Shown in pieces: positions 32,013 to 40,580 of a stretch of DNA of 64,000 nt (within the stretch, counting starts at the first letter, position 1; the number at the start of each line of letters is the position of its first letter). The stretch comes from Gaiellasilicea sp963789355 (lineage in GTDB: Bacteria > Actinomycetota > Thermoleophilia > Gaiellales > Gaiellaceae), in assembly GCA_963789355.1 (NCBI GenBank), contig CAWBKK010000002.1, forward strand, positions 62,001-126,000, written 5' to 3'. The translations under genes and the position numbers were made by a program. Under the pieces are notes generated by a model, which was not told where the DNA came from, searched no databases, and was given only the letters and a program-made list of their open reading frames with translations.

Positions 32013-34252
32013 GGCAGAGCTGGCTCGGTGGGCGCCGGCTGCTCGGGCTCGGGCGGGGGCGCGACCGTCGGCGGCGGCACCGGCGGGGCCGCGGTCGGAG
32101 GCGCCGGCGGCGCAGGCTTCGGCTTCGGGGCGGGCCGGGAGGCCGGCGGCGCGTCGGGCACCGACGCCGCGGGCTGGGTCGAGGTCGGCTCGGTGGTCTC
32201 GGGCGCTGGCGCAGCGGGGGCGACATAGTCGTTGCCGTCGTCGTAGTAGCCGAACGACCGTCCGTACTGGCCGCGCTCGAAGTCCTCCCACTCGGGGTAG
32301 TCCTGGGGCTCCGGGAACTCGACCGGCTCGAGCTGACCGATCGCGGAGCTCATGAACAGGCGCCAGATCTGAGCGGGGAACGTGCCGCCGGCGACGCTGA
32401 TCCCGTGCACGCTCGTCATCGGCACCTTGCCGCGCGGGTACCCGACCCAGACGGTCGTGCCGAGCCGCGGCGTGTAGCCGCAGAACCAGGCATCCGAGTG
32501 CTCCTCGGTGGTGCCGGTCTTGCCCGCGGCGGGCGCGCCGTAGTTCGCGCCGGTGCCGGTGCCGTAGTCGACGTTCTGCTCGAGGATCCGCGTGACGGTG
32601 TAGGCAACGCCGTCCGAGACCACGCGCTTGCGCTTCGGCTTCCCCCAGCCCGCGGACTTGTCCTCGCCGGTCGGGAGGATCACCTTGCGGATCGCCATCG
32701 GCTCGGAGTAGATCCCGCCGGCCGCGAGCGTCGCGTAGGCCGACGCCATGTCGAGCGGCGAGACGTCCATCGCGCCGAGGCCGATTGACGGGACGAAGTC
32801 GCCGTCGACGTCGAGGGGAGAGCGGACGCCGAGCTTCTTCGCCATCTGCGCGACCGCCTCGGGCGTGACGTCGAGCGTCAGCTGCGCGTAGACGGTGTTG
32901 TCCGAACGGAGGGTGGCCCTTTCGATCGTCGTCCAGCCGGTGTAGCTGTGGTCGTACGTCTCCGGGCACCACCAGGTGCCGTCCTCGCAGTTTCCGTTCG
33001 GATCGGGCCGGTAGTAGAAGGGCGCGGAGCGATACGACGTCGTCGCGGGGTTGATTCCCTTCTCGACCGCGGCTGCCAGCACGAAGGTCTTGAAGGTCGA
33101 GCCCGACTGCCGCCGCGCCTGCGAGAGCAGGTTGAACTGGTTCTTCTTGTTCCCCGGGATCACGGCCGTCATCGCCCGGATGGCGCCGTTCTTGGGGTTG
33201 ATCGAGATCACCCCCGCCGCCGGGTCATCCGACTCGTAGAGCGTCTCCTTGATCGCCTTCTGGGCGGCCCGCTGGAACCGCGGGTCGATCGTCGTGTAGA
33301 CCTTGAGGCCGCCGGAGCGGACGGTCCCGGCTCCGTACTGCGCGATCAACTGGTCGCGCACGAAGCCGAAGAAGTCCGGCTCGCGAATCTCCTTGTAGAG
33401 CTTGCCGGCCTTGAGCCCGAGGCCGCGGCTGACCGCCCAGTCGTGCTGCGGCCGCGTGATCTCGCGCGCATCGAGGAGCGCGCGGAGCACCTGGTTGCGC
33501 CGGAAGGTGGCCACGTCCTTCTTGACGAACGGGTTGTAGTCGCTCGGCGCCTGCGGGAGCCCGGCGATCAAGGCGGCCTCCGGGAGGTTCAGCTCGCTTG
33601 CGTGCTTGGAGTAATACGTCTGCGCGGCTGCCTCGATCCCGTAGGCGAGGTTGCCGTAGTAGACCTGATTCATGTACGCGGCGAGGATCCACTCCTTCGT
33701 GCGCGCCTTGTCGAGCTTCAGCGCGAGGCAGGCCTCCTTCAGCTTCCGCTCGACGGTGCGCTCGCGGCCGATGTAGAGGTTGCGGACGAGCTGCTGCGTG
33801 ATCGTCGAGCCGCCCTCGACGACCTGGCCGGCGCTGACGTTCTTCCAGAGCGCCCGGGCGATGCCTTCGACGTCGACGCCGTCGTGCTGGTAGAAGCGTC
33901 GGTCCTCGATCGCGACTGTCGCTCTCGGCATCCAGGAGCTGATCCGCTTGAAGGCGACGGGCTGGCGGTTCTTCTCCGCGGGAATCACCCCGAGCCGCGA
34001 GTTGTCGGCGGCGTAGATGAACGTGTTCGAGCCGATCTCGACCTGCTGGAGCGAGTTCAGGTCGCACGAGGAGCCGAAGGTCGCGACTCCCGTGACGGCG
34101 GCGCCGGCGACGACGAAGAGGAGGCCGAGCACGGCGACGAGGGCGAGGATGAACGCCCGGCGACGAGTGTTCTTCCGCGCGACGCGCTTGCGCTTGCGCC
34201 GGCGGCGGGCGTAGATCTCGTCGTCGAGCCCGCGACCGCGGGAGGGCGTCAT
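32009..34252 (-). CDS. class A penicillin-binding protein (GT51 plus transpeptidase)
   Basis: 747 residues. A basic cytoplasmic tail and a membrane helix (about 33-57) lead to the GT51 domain with EDRRFYQHDGVD, EGGSTITQQLVRNLY and AAYMNQVYYGN. The transpeptidase domain has SGSTFKTFVL (catalytic Ser-x-x-Lys), LRSDNTVYAQ and GKTGTTEEHSD. A Pro-rich tail of about 100 residues (repeats of Pro-Ala-Pro) ends the protein. It polymerises and cross-links peptidoglycan. Start ATG 34252 overlaps the mechanosensitive channel stop (ATGA). Confidence 0.95.
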   Translation of the reverse strand: MTPSRGRGLDDEIYARRRRKRKRVARKNTRRRAFILALVAVLGLLFVVAGAAVTGVATFGSSCDLNSLQQVEIGSNTFIYAADNSRLGVIPAEKNRQPVAFKRISSWMPRATVAIEDRRFYQHDGVDVEGIARALWKNVSAGQVVEGGSTITQQLVRNLYIGRERTVERKLKEACLALKLDKARTKEWILAAYMNQVYYGNLAYGIEAAAQTYYSKHASELNLPEAALIAGLPQAPSDYNPFVKKDVATFRRNQVLRALLDAREITRPQHDWAVSRGLGLKAGKLYKEIREPDFFGFVRDQLIAQYGAGTVRSGGLKVYTTIDPRFQRAAQKAIKETLYESDDPAAGVISINPKNGAIRAMTAVIPGNKKNQFNLLSQARRQSGSTFKTFVLAAAVEKGINPATTSYRSAPFYYRPDPNGNCEDGTWWCPETYDHSYTGWTTIERATLRSDNTVYAQLTLDVTPEAVAQMAKKLGVRSPLDVDGDFVPSIGLGAMDVSPLDMASAYATLAAGGIYSEPMAIRKVILPTGEDKSAGWGKPKRKRVVSDGVAYTVTRILEQNVDYGTGTGANYGAPAAGKTGTTEEHSDAWFCGYTPRLGTTVWVGYPRGKVPMTSVHGISVAGGTFPAQIWRLFMSSAIGQLEPVEFPEPQDYPEWEDFERGQYGRSFGYYDDGNDYVAPAAPAPETTEPTSTQPAASVPDAPPASRPAPKPKPAPPAPPTAAPPVPPPTVAPPPEPEQPAPTEPALP

Positions 34253-34971
34253 GCGTAGATCCCGCGCTCGCGGAGACGGCCGTGCACGCGGAGGCGGAGA
34301 TCGTGCTCGAGCTGCTCGGCCGCGTCCGCGTTCTCGGTCCAGGCCCGCATCGTCAGGGTCGGAGACCCTTCGATCGAAGAGACGAAGACCTCGTCCCGCT
34401 CCCCGGGAACCTCCGCACGGAGATCCTCGACGAGCTGACGAAGGTCGGCTGAAGCGGGAACCTGCACGGTGACCTCGGCGTACTTCGCTGGGCTGCGAAT
34501 CGTGGAGTTGGTGATGGTATCCGAGGCCAACTTCTCGTTCGGGATCACGAGCCGGGCGTTGTCCTCGGTGCGGATGAACGTGTACATCAGCCCGATCTCC
34601 TCGACGGCGCCTTCGACTCCGCCGACCTCGACCCAGTCGCCGAGCCGGAGCGGCTGGGTCATCGCGATCATCAGACCCGCGACGAAGTTGCCGAGCGTCC
34701 GCTGGGAGGCGAAGCCGATGATCAGGCCGAGGATCGCGGACGAGGCGAGCAGGCCGCCCGCGACGACCCGCACCTGCGGGATCACCAAGAGGGCCGAGAG
34801 CAGTCCGACGATGACGATCCCGACCGTGATCGTGCGGCGGAGGACGCGATAGCGCGTCAGCGCCTCGGGCGAGCGGTCGCCGCGCAGGATCCGACGGTCG
34901 ATCAGGCGCGCGAGGGCGAGCGTCACACCGAGCACGATCCCGATCACGAGCAAGCGCTGCCACAGATCCAT
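34249..34971 (-). CDS. small-conductance mechanosensitive channel (MscS family)
   Basis: 240 residues with three membrane helices and the MscS core. The pore-helix/beta junction reads ASSAILGLIIGFASQRTLGN FVAG, followed by QPLRLGDWVEVGGVEGAVEE and the beta-domain motif TFIRTEDNARLVIPNEKLAS. It opens on membrane tension to release solutes during osmotic downshock. ATG 34971 is 70 bases from the divergent CPBP gene. Overlaps the PBP gene start, so wall synthesis and turgor release are co-expressed. Confidence 0.92.
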   Translation of the reverse strand: MDLWQRLLVIGIVLGVTLALARLIDRRILRGDRSPEALTRYRVLRRTITVGIVIVGLLSALLVIPQVRVVAGGLLASSAILGLIIGFASQRTLGNFVAGLMIAMTQPLRLGDWVEVGGVEGAVEEIGLMYTFIRTEDNARLVIPNEKLASDTITNSTIRSPAKYAEVTVQVPASADLRQLVEDLRAEVPGERDEVFVSSIEGSPTLTMRAWTENADAAEQLEHDLRLRVHGRLRERGIYA

Positions 34972-35041
34972 GCCGGCCGAGTTCGACGGCCGGCTGCGGG
35001 TTCCTCAATGCGCGGCCGCGCGCCTCTGCTCCAATGCTGCG

Positions 35042-35686
35042 ATGAGGCTCGCTCTCTGGATCTTCTTCGTCGGGGCATTCGCCGCCCTCAACCTCTACGG
35101 CCGCAGCGAGGGCACGAGGCCCGACGACGACATCATCTACCAGTACGACTTCGCGGTCGGCAGCCTCGCCGGCTACGCGGTGCTCTTCTCGCTCGTGCTG
35201 GCGCTGACGATCGGCCTGCCGCGGCGGGAGGTACTGGCCCTACGGCGTCCGCCGTCCTGGCCGCGGGCGCTCGGGCTCGCACTCGGCGCCCTCGTCGTCA
35301 TCTACATCGGCGCGGCGTTGGCACTGTCCCTTTCCGGCGCGGGGGACGAGCAGAACCTGACTCCGGAAGGCTGGGACGGAACCCGGGCCGGGGCGTACGC
35401 GCTCAGCTTCCTCGCGATCGTCTTCGCGGCACCGATCACAGAGGAACTGCTCTACCGCGGCGTCGGGCTCTCGCTCCTGCTGCCGCGCGTGGGGATGGCC
35501 GCGGCCGTCGGGGTCACGGCCGTGCTCTTCGGGCTCGGGCACGGGCTCGTCCTCTCGCTGGCGGCGTTCGTCTGGTTCGGGATCGTGATCGCGATCGTGA
35601 GGCTCCGCACCGACAGCATCTACCCGGCGTTCGCCGTCCACTGCACGTTCAACGCGATCGGGATGATCGCGCCCTTGCTCATCTGA
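35042..35686 (+). CDS. CPBP-family intramembrane metalloprotease
   Basis: 214 residues with about seven hydrophobic segments. The ABI/CPBP motifs are present: TEELLYRGVGLSL (Glu-Glu-x3-Arg), VLFGLGHGLVLSLAAF (Phe-x3-His) and AVHCTFNAIGM (His-x3-Asn). Members include CAAX-like proteases and bacteriocin immunity proteins. The substrate is unknown. ATG 35042 is preferred over an open extension that begins within the divergent gene. Confidence 0.88.
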   Translation: MRLALWIFFVGAFAALNLYGRSEGTRPDDDIIYQYDFAVGSLAGYAVLFSLVLALTIGLPRREVLALRRPPSWPRALGLALGALVVIYIGAALALSLSGAGDEQNLTPEGWDGTRAGAYALSFLAIVFAAPITEELLYRGVGLSLLLPRVGMAAAVGVTAVLFGLGHGLVLSLAAFVWFGIVIAIVRLRTDSIYPAFAVHCTFNAIGMIAPLLI

Positions 35687-35707
35687 CCGTCGCGGTATTG
35701 TCGACCT

Positions 35708-37033
35708 GTGCGCGGCGCGATCGTCCTGCTTGCCGGTCTCGCCCTCGCGGCGCCAGCGACCGCTGCGCCACCGGTCGTCACTGCCACGGCCACGCCGGCG
35801 GCGGGCGTCGCACCGCTGCGGGTGACGCTGAGCGCGAGCGGCGAGGCGGCGACCTACAGCTGGGATCTCGGTGACGGGACCACGGCCTCCGGTCCCGTCG
35901 TCGCGCACGTCTACGCGGCCGGACGCTTCACGGCGACGGTGACGGCGGCCAACGCGGCCGGAGAGACCGCGCAGGCACAGGCTCAGGTCGTCGCCGGGAC
36001 GAGAACCATCGCGCTGAGCGCCCCTCGGGCCGCCGACTACGGCGGCACAGGCACGCTGACCGGCGTTCTCAGGCCGGCGGCGCGCGGCGCCCGTGTCCAG
36101 CTCTACCGCGGCAACACCCACGTCACGTCGGTTCGCGTCGGCGCGTCCGGGCGCTTTCGGGCTCGCATCCTCCTGCGCTCGCCGGGGCCTTACCACGCCC
36201 GGTTCGGCGCGGTGCGCTCGGCGCCGCGGACGATCTCCCTTCGCCCCCGCCTGACGGCCGCGGTCCCGGCGGTCGCACCCGTCGGCGGCGTGCTCACCCT
36301 TGCCCCGCGGCTGGTTCCAACCCGCGCCGGCACGATCGGCGTCCGTGTCTTCCGCAACGGACGGCTCATCCGCAGCCGGGCGGGCCGCATCTCCACCGCC
36401 GGCCCGGGCGCGATCCGGATCGAGTTGACGACCACGCCGCGGTCCGGGTACGCGCGCGTGCGCCGGACGCTCACCACGCAGGTCGTCCAACCCTCGCTCG
36501 CGCTGGGCGCGCGGGGGCCGAGCGTGCTCGCGCTCGAGCGCCGGCTCGCCGAGCTCGCCTACGCGATCCGAGGCGTCGACAGCCTCTACGGCCACGACAC
36601 CTACGAGGCAGTGCTTGCCTTCCAGAAGGTGAACGGGCTGCCGCGGACGGGGCGGGTCGAGAGCACGCTCTGGCGGCGGCTCGCTCGAGCAGGCGTTCCT
36701 CGCGCCCAGCGCGGCGGCGACTACATCGAAGTCGACAAGACCCGTCAGGTCCTCTTCGTCGTGGCCGGGGGCAAGGTGACCAAGGTCGTCCACGTCTCCA
36801 CCGGCGCGACCGGCAACACGCCGCTCGGCAGCTGGCGGGTCTACCGCAAGGTCACCGGCTGGGACTGGGTGCTCTGGTACCCGATGTACTTCAAGGGCGG
36901 CTTCGCGATCCACGGCTACCCGTCCGTTCCGGCCTATCCCGCCTCCCACGGCTGCGTCCGGATCCCGATGTGGATCGCGCCGTCGCTCTTCGGCTCGCAC
37001 GCCTTCGGCACGACCGTGGTCGTGCACGTCTGA
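35708..37033 (+). CDS. secreted L,D-transpeptidase with PKD and peptidoglycan-binding domains
   Basis: 441 residues. A signal peptide (about 1-20, ending AAPATAA) precedes a PKD-type domain (ATYSWDLGDGTTASGPVVAH), two Ig-like segments, a peptidoglycan-binding domain (LGARGPSVLALERRLAEL and YEAVLAFQKVNGLPRTGRV), and a YkuD catalytic domain. The active site is HGYPSVPAYPASHGCVRIPM, with the nucleophile Cys and the conserved His, Gly and Arg. It forms 3-3 cross-links in peptidoglycan. Start GTG 35708. It is 21 bases after the CPBP stop and one base before the chorismate mutase gene. Confidence 0.92.
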   Translation: MRGAIVLLAGLALAAPATAAPPVVTATATPAAGVAPLRVTLSASGEAATYSWDLGDGTTASGPVVAHVYAAGRFTATVTAANAAGETAQAQAQVVAGTRTIALSAPRAADYGGTGTLTGVLRPAARGARVQLYRGNTHVTSVRVGASGRFRARILLRSPGPYHARFGAVRSAPRTISLRPRLTAAVPAVAPVGGVLTLAPRLVPTRAGTIGVRVFRNGRLIRSRAGRISTAGPGAIRIELTTTPRSGYARVRRTLTTQVVQPSLALGARGPSVLALERRLAELAYAIRGVDSLYGHDTYEAVLAFQKVNGLPRTGRVESTLWRRLARAGVPRAQRGGDYIEVDKTRQVLFVVAGGKVTKVVHVSTGATGNTPLGSWRVYRKVTGWDWVLWYPMYFKGGFAIHGYPSVPAYPASHGCVRIPMWIAPSLFGSHAFGTTVVVHV

Positions 37034-37034
37034 C

Positions 37035-37328
37035 ATGGCCGGGGCGCCGGGAGACGATCCGGTCATCCGTCAGCTGCGCGAGCAGCTGACCGAGAACGAC
37101 GTCGCGATCGTCCAGGCCGTGAACGCGCGGCTCGAGCTCGTGGCACGGCTGAAGCGGGTGAAGGAGGAGCGGGGGATCGACTTCCACGATCCGGCCCGCG
37201 AGGCCTGGCTGCTCGAGCACCTGACACGAGCGAACGATGGCCGACTCAGCGCCGAGGGCCTGCGCGAGCTCTACACGGAGCTCCTCGACCTGACGAAGCG
37301 CGAGGTCAATCGCGACGACGAGGCTTAG
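37035..37328 (+). CDS. AroQ-type chorismate mutase
   Basis: 97 residues, all alpha-helical in character. The helix-1 motif LREQLTENDVAIVQAVNARLELVARL aligns with the N-terminal Arg-containing helix of AroQ enzymes. The segment KRVKEERGIDFHDPAREAWL supplies the Lys, Asp and Arg positions of the active site. It converts chorismate to prephenate for Phe/Tyr synthesis. The link to the upstream transpeptidase gene (one-base gap) looks positional only. Its stop overlaps the convergent nuclease gene by four bases. Confidence 0.85.
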   Translation: MAGAPGDDPVIRQLREQLTENDVAIVQAVNARLELVARLKRVKEERGIDFHDPAREAWLLEHLTRANDGRLSAEGLRELYTELLDLTKREVNRDDEA

Positions 37329-37858
37329 CTCTCGTCGGGGTCCGACGCGAACTCGTCCGGTGAGACGGTGTCGAGGAACGCCCGGAACTCGTCCGGATCG
37401 AGATCGGCGAGCGGCGGCATCCCAGCTCCGGCCGCGATCTCCTCGTCGGAGGCGTCGCCCTCGAACTCGACCCCGGACTCCTCGATCACGTCGTCCGCGA
37501 CGTAGATCTTCGCCCCCGCGCGGACGGCGAGGGCGATCGCGTCGGACGGGCGCGAGTCGACCTCGATCTCGGAGCCGTTCTGCTGCAGGGTGATCCGCGC
37601 GTAGTACGTGTTCTCGCGCATCTCGGTGACCGCGATCGAGATCACCTCGGCGTCGAGGTGGCCGACGACGTCATTGAGCAGATCGTGGGTCATCGGCCGG
37701 GCGGGCGGCGCGTTCTGGAGCTTGACGAGAATCGCCGCCGCCTCGGGATGGCCGATCCAGATCGGGAGGAAGCGGTTGCCGTCGGTCGTCTTCAGCAGGA
37801 CGATCGGCTGCTTGCCGACCATGTCGAAGCTGACGCCGTAGATGACCATTTCTCGCAT
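37325..37858 (-). CDS. bifunctional nuclease family protein (DUF151/BFN)
   Basis: 177 residues. The BFN domain shows MVIYGVSFDMVGKQPIVLLK, LPIWIGHPEAAAILVKLQ, the TYYARITL strand and EIEVDSRPSDAIALAVRAGA with the conserved Ser-Arg-Pro-Ser-Asp. The C-terminal 45 residues are very acidic. Members have been linked to RNase/DNase activity in plants and are common in actinobacteria, but the bacterial role is unclear. ATG 37858 gives the family length. Confidence 0.88.
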   Translation of the reverse strand: MREMVIYGVSFDMVGKQPIVLLKTTDGNRFLPIWIGHPEAAAILVKLQNAPPARPMTHDLLNDVVGHLDAEVISIAVTEMRENTYYARITLQQNGSEIEVDSRPSDAIALAVRAGAKIYVADDVIEESGVEFEGDASDEEIAAGAGMPPLADLDPDEFRAFLDTVSPDEFASDPDES

Positions 37859-37940
37859 CGACAGGGCCTCTCACTCAGTGTAGCCCGCGCCTGCAGAACC
37901 ACCCGCGTATCCCGATCCCGGCGGCCGCCGTTCACTCAGC

Positions 37941-38189
37941 ATGGTCGATCTCTGGCTCCACGACATCGAATCCCTCGAAGCGGTGACGCAGGACGAGCAG
38001 ACCAAGCGTCTCTGCCTGCGGATGGCGGCAATGTCCCAGGCCGGCACCCTCGGGCCGTTCATCGCCACGCTCGATCGCGACGACGATCTGGACGACAGCA
38101 CGAAGGGCACGATCGCCGAGATCGCAGGCGACGCGAACTTCCTCCTGGCGGTCGAGGACTACGTCCGCCGCACGCAACTCGTTCACTGA
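37941..38189 (+). CDS. hypothetical protein, 82 residues
   Basis: A small acidic, mostly helical soluble protein from ATG 37941, with no signal peptide, membrane segment or motif that I recognise. Codon usage matches neighbouring genes (third positions G/C), which supports coding. An 8-base direct repeat TCACTCAG occurs at 37871 and 37932, the latter directly upstream of the start. The gene ends 24 bases before tRNA-Ile. Confidence 0.55.
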   Translation: MVDLWLHDIESLEAVTQDEQTKRLCLRMAAMSQAGTLGPFIATLDRDDDLDDSTKGTIAEIAGDANFLLAVEDYVRRTQLVH

Positions 38190-38198
38190 GTCGCTGGC

Positions 38199-38204
38199 TA
38201 CAAT
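38199..38204 (+). promoter_or_regulatory. candidate -10 box for tRNA-Ile
   Basis: TACAAT lies ten bases upstream of the tRNA 5' end, placing a start of transcription within a few bases of the mature tRNA. No good -35 element is visible 17 bases upstream. Confidence 0.4.
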
Positions 38205-38213
38205 CGCCTCCGC

Positions 38214-38287
<74 letters not shown>

Positions 38288-38302
38288 TCCTTGCTTGCGC
38301 AA

Positions 38303-38331
38303 GACCGGGATCTGCCAAGCAGATCCCGGTC
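38303..38331 (+). terminator. strong hairpin downstream of tRNA-Ile
   Basis: GACCGGGATCTG pairs perfectly with CAGATCCCGGTC around a CCAAG loop (12-bp stem), 16 bases after the tRNA. There is no T-run, but stability and position fit a terminator of the tRNA transcript. Confidence 0.7.
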
Positions 38332-38375
38332 GCGCTAAGACCCTGAAGGGGCCGCCTCCGGCGTCCCACCAGCTC

Positions 38376-38409
38376 GTCACCAGCGTGGCCGTGTCACCAG
38401 CGTGGCCGT
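38376..38409. repeat. 17-bp tandem duplication
   Basis: GTCACCAGCGTGGCCGT occurs twice in direct, uninterrupted succession and ends one base before the parB stop codon. It probably arose by slippage; no coding function. Confidence 0.85.
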
Positions 38410-38410
38410 G

Positions 38411-39250
38411 CTAGAGGCTCTCGAGGACCTCGACCAGCTCCTCGAGCCTGAGCTCCTCGCCGAAGTGGATCTCGAGCTTGCCAGCGCTGACGCGCGTGGG
38501 CAGGCCGGTCAACCGCTCGGCCGCGCCCCGGGCGCGTTCGGCGAGGGCGGGATCGACGGCCGGAGCAGTACGTGGCCGACGGGCGGCGCCCCCGTCCTGG
38601 GCCGCTTTCTCCGCCGCCCGGACCGACATACCGTCGCGGGCGATCTTCTTCGCGAGCCGCTTGCGAGCATCGTGATCCGGGAGCGAGAGGACGGCGCGGG
38701 CGTGGCCTTCGGTCAGCTCGCCGCGCGCGACCATCCAGAGCACCTCTTCGGGAAGCTCCAGCAAGCGGAGCCTGTTCGAGACGGACGACTTCGAACGGCC
38801 CACGCGGCCGGCGACCTCCCCCAGCGAGAGCTCGAACTCGTCGACGAGCGCTGCGTACGCACGCGCCTCCTCCACGGGCGAAAGCTGCTCGCGGGCGACG
38901 TTCTCGACGAGGGCGAGCAGGAGTGAGTCGCGGTCGTCGGCCTCGCGGACCAGCGCCGGCAGCAACTCGATCCCGGCCTCACGGGCTGCGCGCCAGCGGC
39001 GCTCGCCGGCGATCAGCTCGAAGCCGCCGGCCTGGCGCGGCCGCACGACGACCGGCTGCAGCAGCCCCTCTTGCTTGATCGAGCTCGCGAGCCCGGTCGT
39101 CGCCTCAGGCTCGAAGCGGCGGCGCGGCTGCCGCGGGTTGGCGTGGATCGCGTCCACCGGCAGGTGCGCCAGTTGCGCGCCGGACGCGGCGGCGCCGCCG
39201 ATCAGGACCTCCAGACCGCGGCCCAGTCCTCTTCTAGGAGCGCTCGACAA
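38411..39250 (-). CDS. parB: chromosome partitioning protein ParB
   Basis: 279 residues. The N-terminal motif RRGLGRGLEVLIGG is typical of chromosomal ParB. The CTP-binding ParB/Srx domain has LPVDAIHANPRQPRRRFEPE and LIAGERRWRAAREAG (GERRWRA box). The central HTH VGRSKSSVSNRLRLLELPEE binds parS, and the C-terminus is the dimerisation domain. The start is set at TTG 39250, inside the end of parA; an ATG further upstream (39283) would add residues read out of frame from parA. Acts with ParA in origin segregation. Confidence 0.93.
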   Translation of the reverse strand: MSSAPRRGLGRGLEVLIGGAAASGAQLAHLPVDAIHANPRQPRRRFEPEATTGLASSIKQEGLLQPVVVRPRQAGGFELIAGERRWRAAREAGIELLPALVREADDRDSLLLALVENVAREQLSPVEEARAYAALVDEFELSLGEVAGRVGRSKSSVSNRLRLLELPEEVLWMVARGELTEGHARAVLSLPDHDARKRLAKKIARDGMSVRAAEKAAQDGGAARRPRTAPAVDPALAERARGAAERLTGLPTRVSAGKLEIHFGEELRLEELVEVLESL

Positions 39251-39989
39251 GCTCCATCGCCACCTTCCAGTACGCCTCCGCACCGGAGGAGCGGGGGTCG
39301 TACGCGATCGCAGGGAGACCGTGACTCGGCGCCTCGGCGAGGCGGACCGAGCGCGGCACGGTCGTTGTGAAGACCAGCTCGCCGAAGTGGCGCCGAACCT
39401 CGGCCTCGACCTCGGCGGCGAGCCGCGTGCGGCCGTCGACCATCGTGAGCAGGATCCCGGCCAGGCCGAGGCGCGGATTCAGCCGGGCCTTGACGAGCTC
39501 GATCGAGCCGAGCAGCTGAGAGAGACCCTCCAGCGCGTAGTACTCGGCCTGTACCGGCACGATCACCCGGTCCGCGGCCGCGAGCGCATTCACCGTCAGG
39601 GGCCCGAAGGACGGCGGACAGTCCAGGAAGACGAAGGCGTACCGGTCGCGGGCGCCTGCCAGCGACCCCTGGAGATAGCGCTCCCCGTCCGGATGATCGG
39701 AGAGCTCGACCGCTGCGCCGGCGAGCGCCGGCTTGGCCGGGACGAGCTCGAGGTTTCCGAACCGCGTCGGCTTCGCGATCTCCGCGACGGGCGCGCCGTC
39801 GAGCAAGTCGTAGCTCGAGGTCCCGTTCGCCTTTTCGCCGAGCCCGGAGGTCGCGTTCGCCTGCGGATCGAGGTCGACGAGCAACGCCCGCTCCCCCGCC
39901 TCGGCCAGGCACGCCGCGAGATTGACCGCAGTCGTCGTCTTGCCGACGCCGCCCTTCTGGTTCGCAATCGCGTAGATGGTGCCGGGCAC
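39234..39989 (-). CDS. parA: chromosome partitioning ATPase ParA (Soj)
   Basis: 251 residues. The deviant Walker A is IANQKGGVGKTTTAVNLA with the signature Lys, Walker A' is LLVDLDPQANATSGLG, and Walker B is YAFVFLDCPPSFGPLT. This is the small chromosomal Soj type, without an N-terminal HTH. It forms the ATP-dependent gradient that moves ParB-parS complexes. GTG 39989 is 39 bases from a divergent gene. Located about 4 kb from dnaA, as usual for chromosomal parAB. Confidence 0.95.
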   Translation of the reverse strand: MPGTIYAIANQKGGVGKTTTAVNLAACLAEAGERALLVDLDPQANATSGLGEKANGTSSYDLLDGAPVAEIAKPTRFGNLELVPAKPALAGAAVELSDHPDGERYLQGSLAGARDRYAFVFLDCPPSFGPLTVNALAAADRVIVPVQAEYYALEGLSQLLGSIELVKARLNPRLGLAGILLTMVDGRTRLAAEVEAEVRRHFGELVFTTTVPRSVRLAEAPSHGLPAIAYDPRSSGAEAYWKVAMELVERS

Positions 39990-40028
39990 GTCTCGAGTCT
40001 AGAGAGGGGCTCGGACTATCCTCGACCC

Positions 40029-40568
40029 GTGCGCGACCCGGCTCCCCCCTACGCGAACGAGGGCCCGCACGCGCTCTGGCACGTGAGTGAGGACGATGCG
40101 ATCCGCCGCTTCGAGCCGCACGTCGCCGCGACCTCGGACCGCGCCGAGCCGTTGGTCTGGGCACTGGACACGCGCCACCTGCCGCTCTACTGGTTTCCCC
40201 GGGACTGCCCCCGCGCCTGCTTCTGGGCGTGCGGGAAGACCACACCCGACGACACGTCGCTCCTGGAGGGTGCAGCGCAGGTGCACGCCGTCGAGCTCGG
40301 ATGGCTCGGGCGCATGCGACTGGCGCGCGTCGTCGCCTACCGGCTCCCCCAGGAACCCTTCGTGCACGACGGCAACGGCTTCTGGGTCAGCCGGGAAGCA
40401 GTGGAGCCGGTCGAGCTCGTCGAGCTCGGCGACCTGCTGGACCGACACGTCGAGGCGCAGATCGCGCTTCGCTTCGTACCGGAAATCTGGCCGCTCTGGC
40501 ACAGGATTGCGGCCTCGACGCTCGAGTTCAGCGGGATCCGGCTCCACAACGCCCGGCCGGCCACGTAA
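40029..40568 (+). CDS. uncharacterised protein (resembles DUF6886-type)
   Basis: 179 residues from GTG 40029. The N-terminal ALWHVSEDDAIRRFEPHVA and the block PLVWALDTRHLPLYWFPRDC resemble a family of uncharacterised proteins I associate with DUF6886. The rest contains YRLPQEPFVHDGNGFWVSRE and a Leu/Glu-rich C-terminus. There is no signal or membrane segment. The TAA stop lies in a shortened copy of the dispersed palindrome. Function unknown. It is the only rightward gene in the leftward par-rsmG-yidC block. Confidence 0.65.
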   Translation: MRDPAPPYANEGPHALWHVSEDDAIRRFEPHVAATSDRAEPLVWALDTRHLPLYWFPRDCPRACFWACGKTTPDDTSLLEGAAQVHAVELGWLGRMRLARVVAYRLPQEPFVHDGNGFWVSREAVEPVELVELGDLLDRHVEAQIALRFVPEIWPLWHRIAASTLEFSGIRLHNARPAT

Positions 40569-40578
40569 CAGACTTGGA
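40558..40578. repeat. dispersed palindrome, decayed copy
   Basis: GTAACAGACTTGG matches the centre of the 29-bp unit with six bases (TGTTAC) missing, preceded by GGCCAC in place of GAGCCAA. It contains the TAA stop of the gene ending at 40568 and abuts the rsmG stop (40583-40581). Assignment as a copy is by resemblance only. Confidence 0.5.
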
Positions 40579-40580
40579 GG

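Noticed and set aside
33600..33625. CTTGGAGTAATACGTCTG in the PBP gene as a palindrome copy
   Set aside because: It encodes normal conserved GT51 residues (TYYSKH) and lacks the inverted arms.
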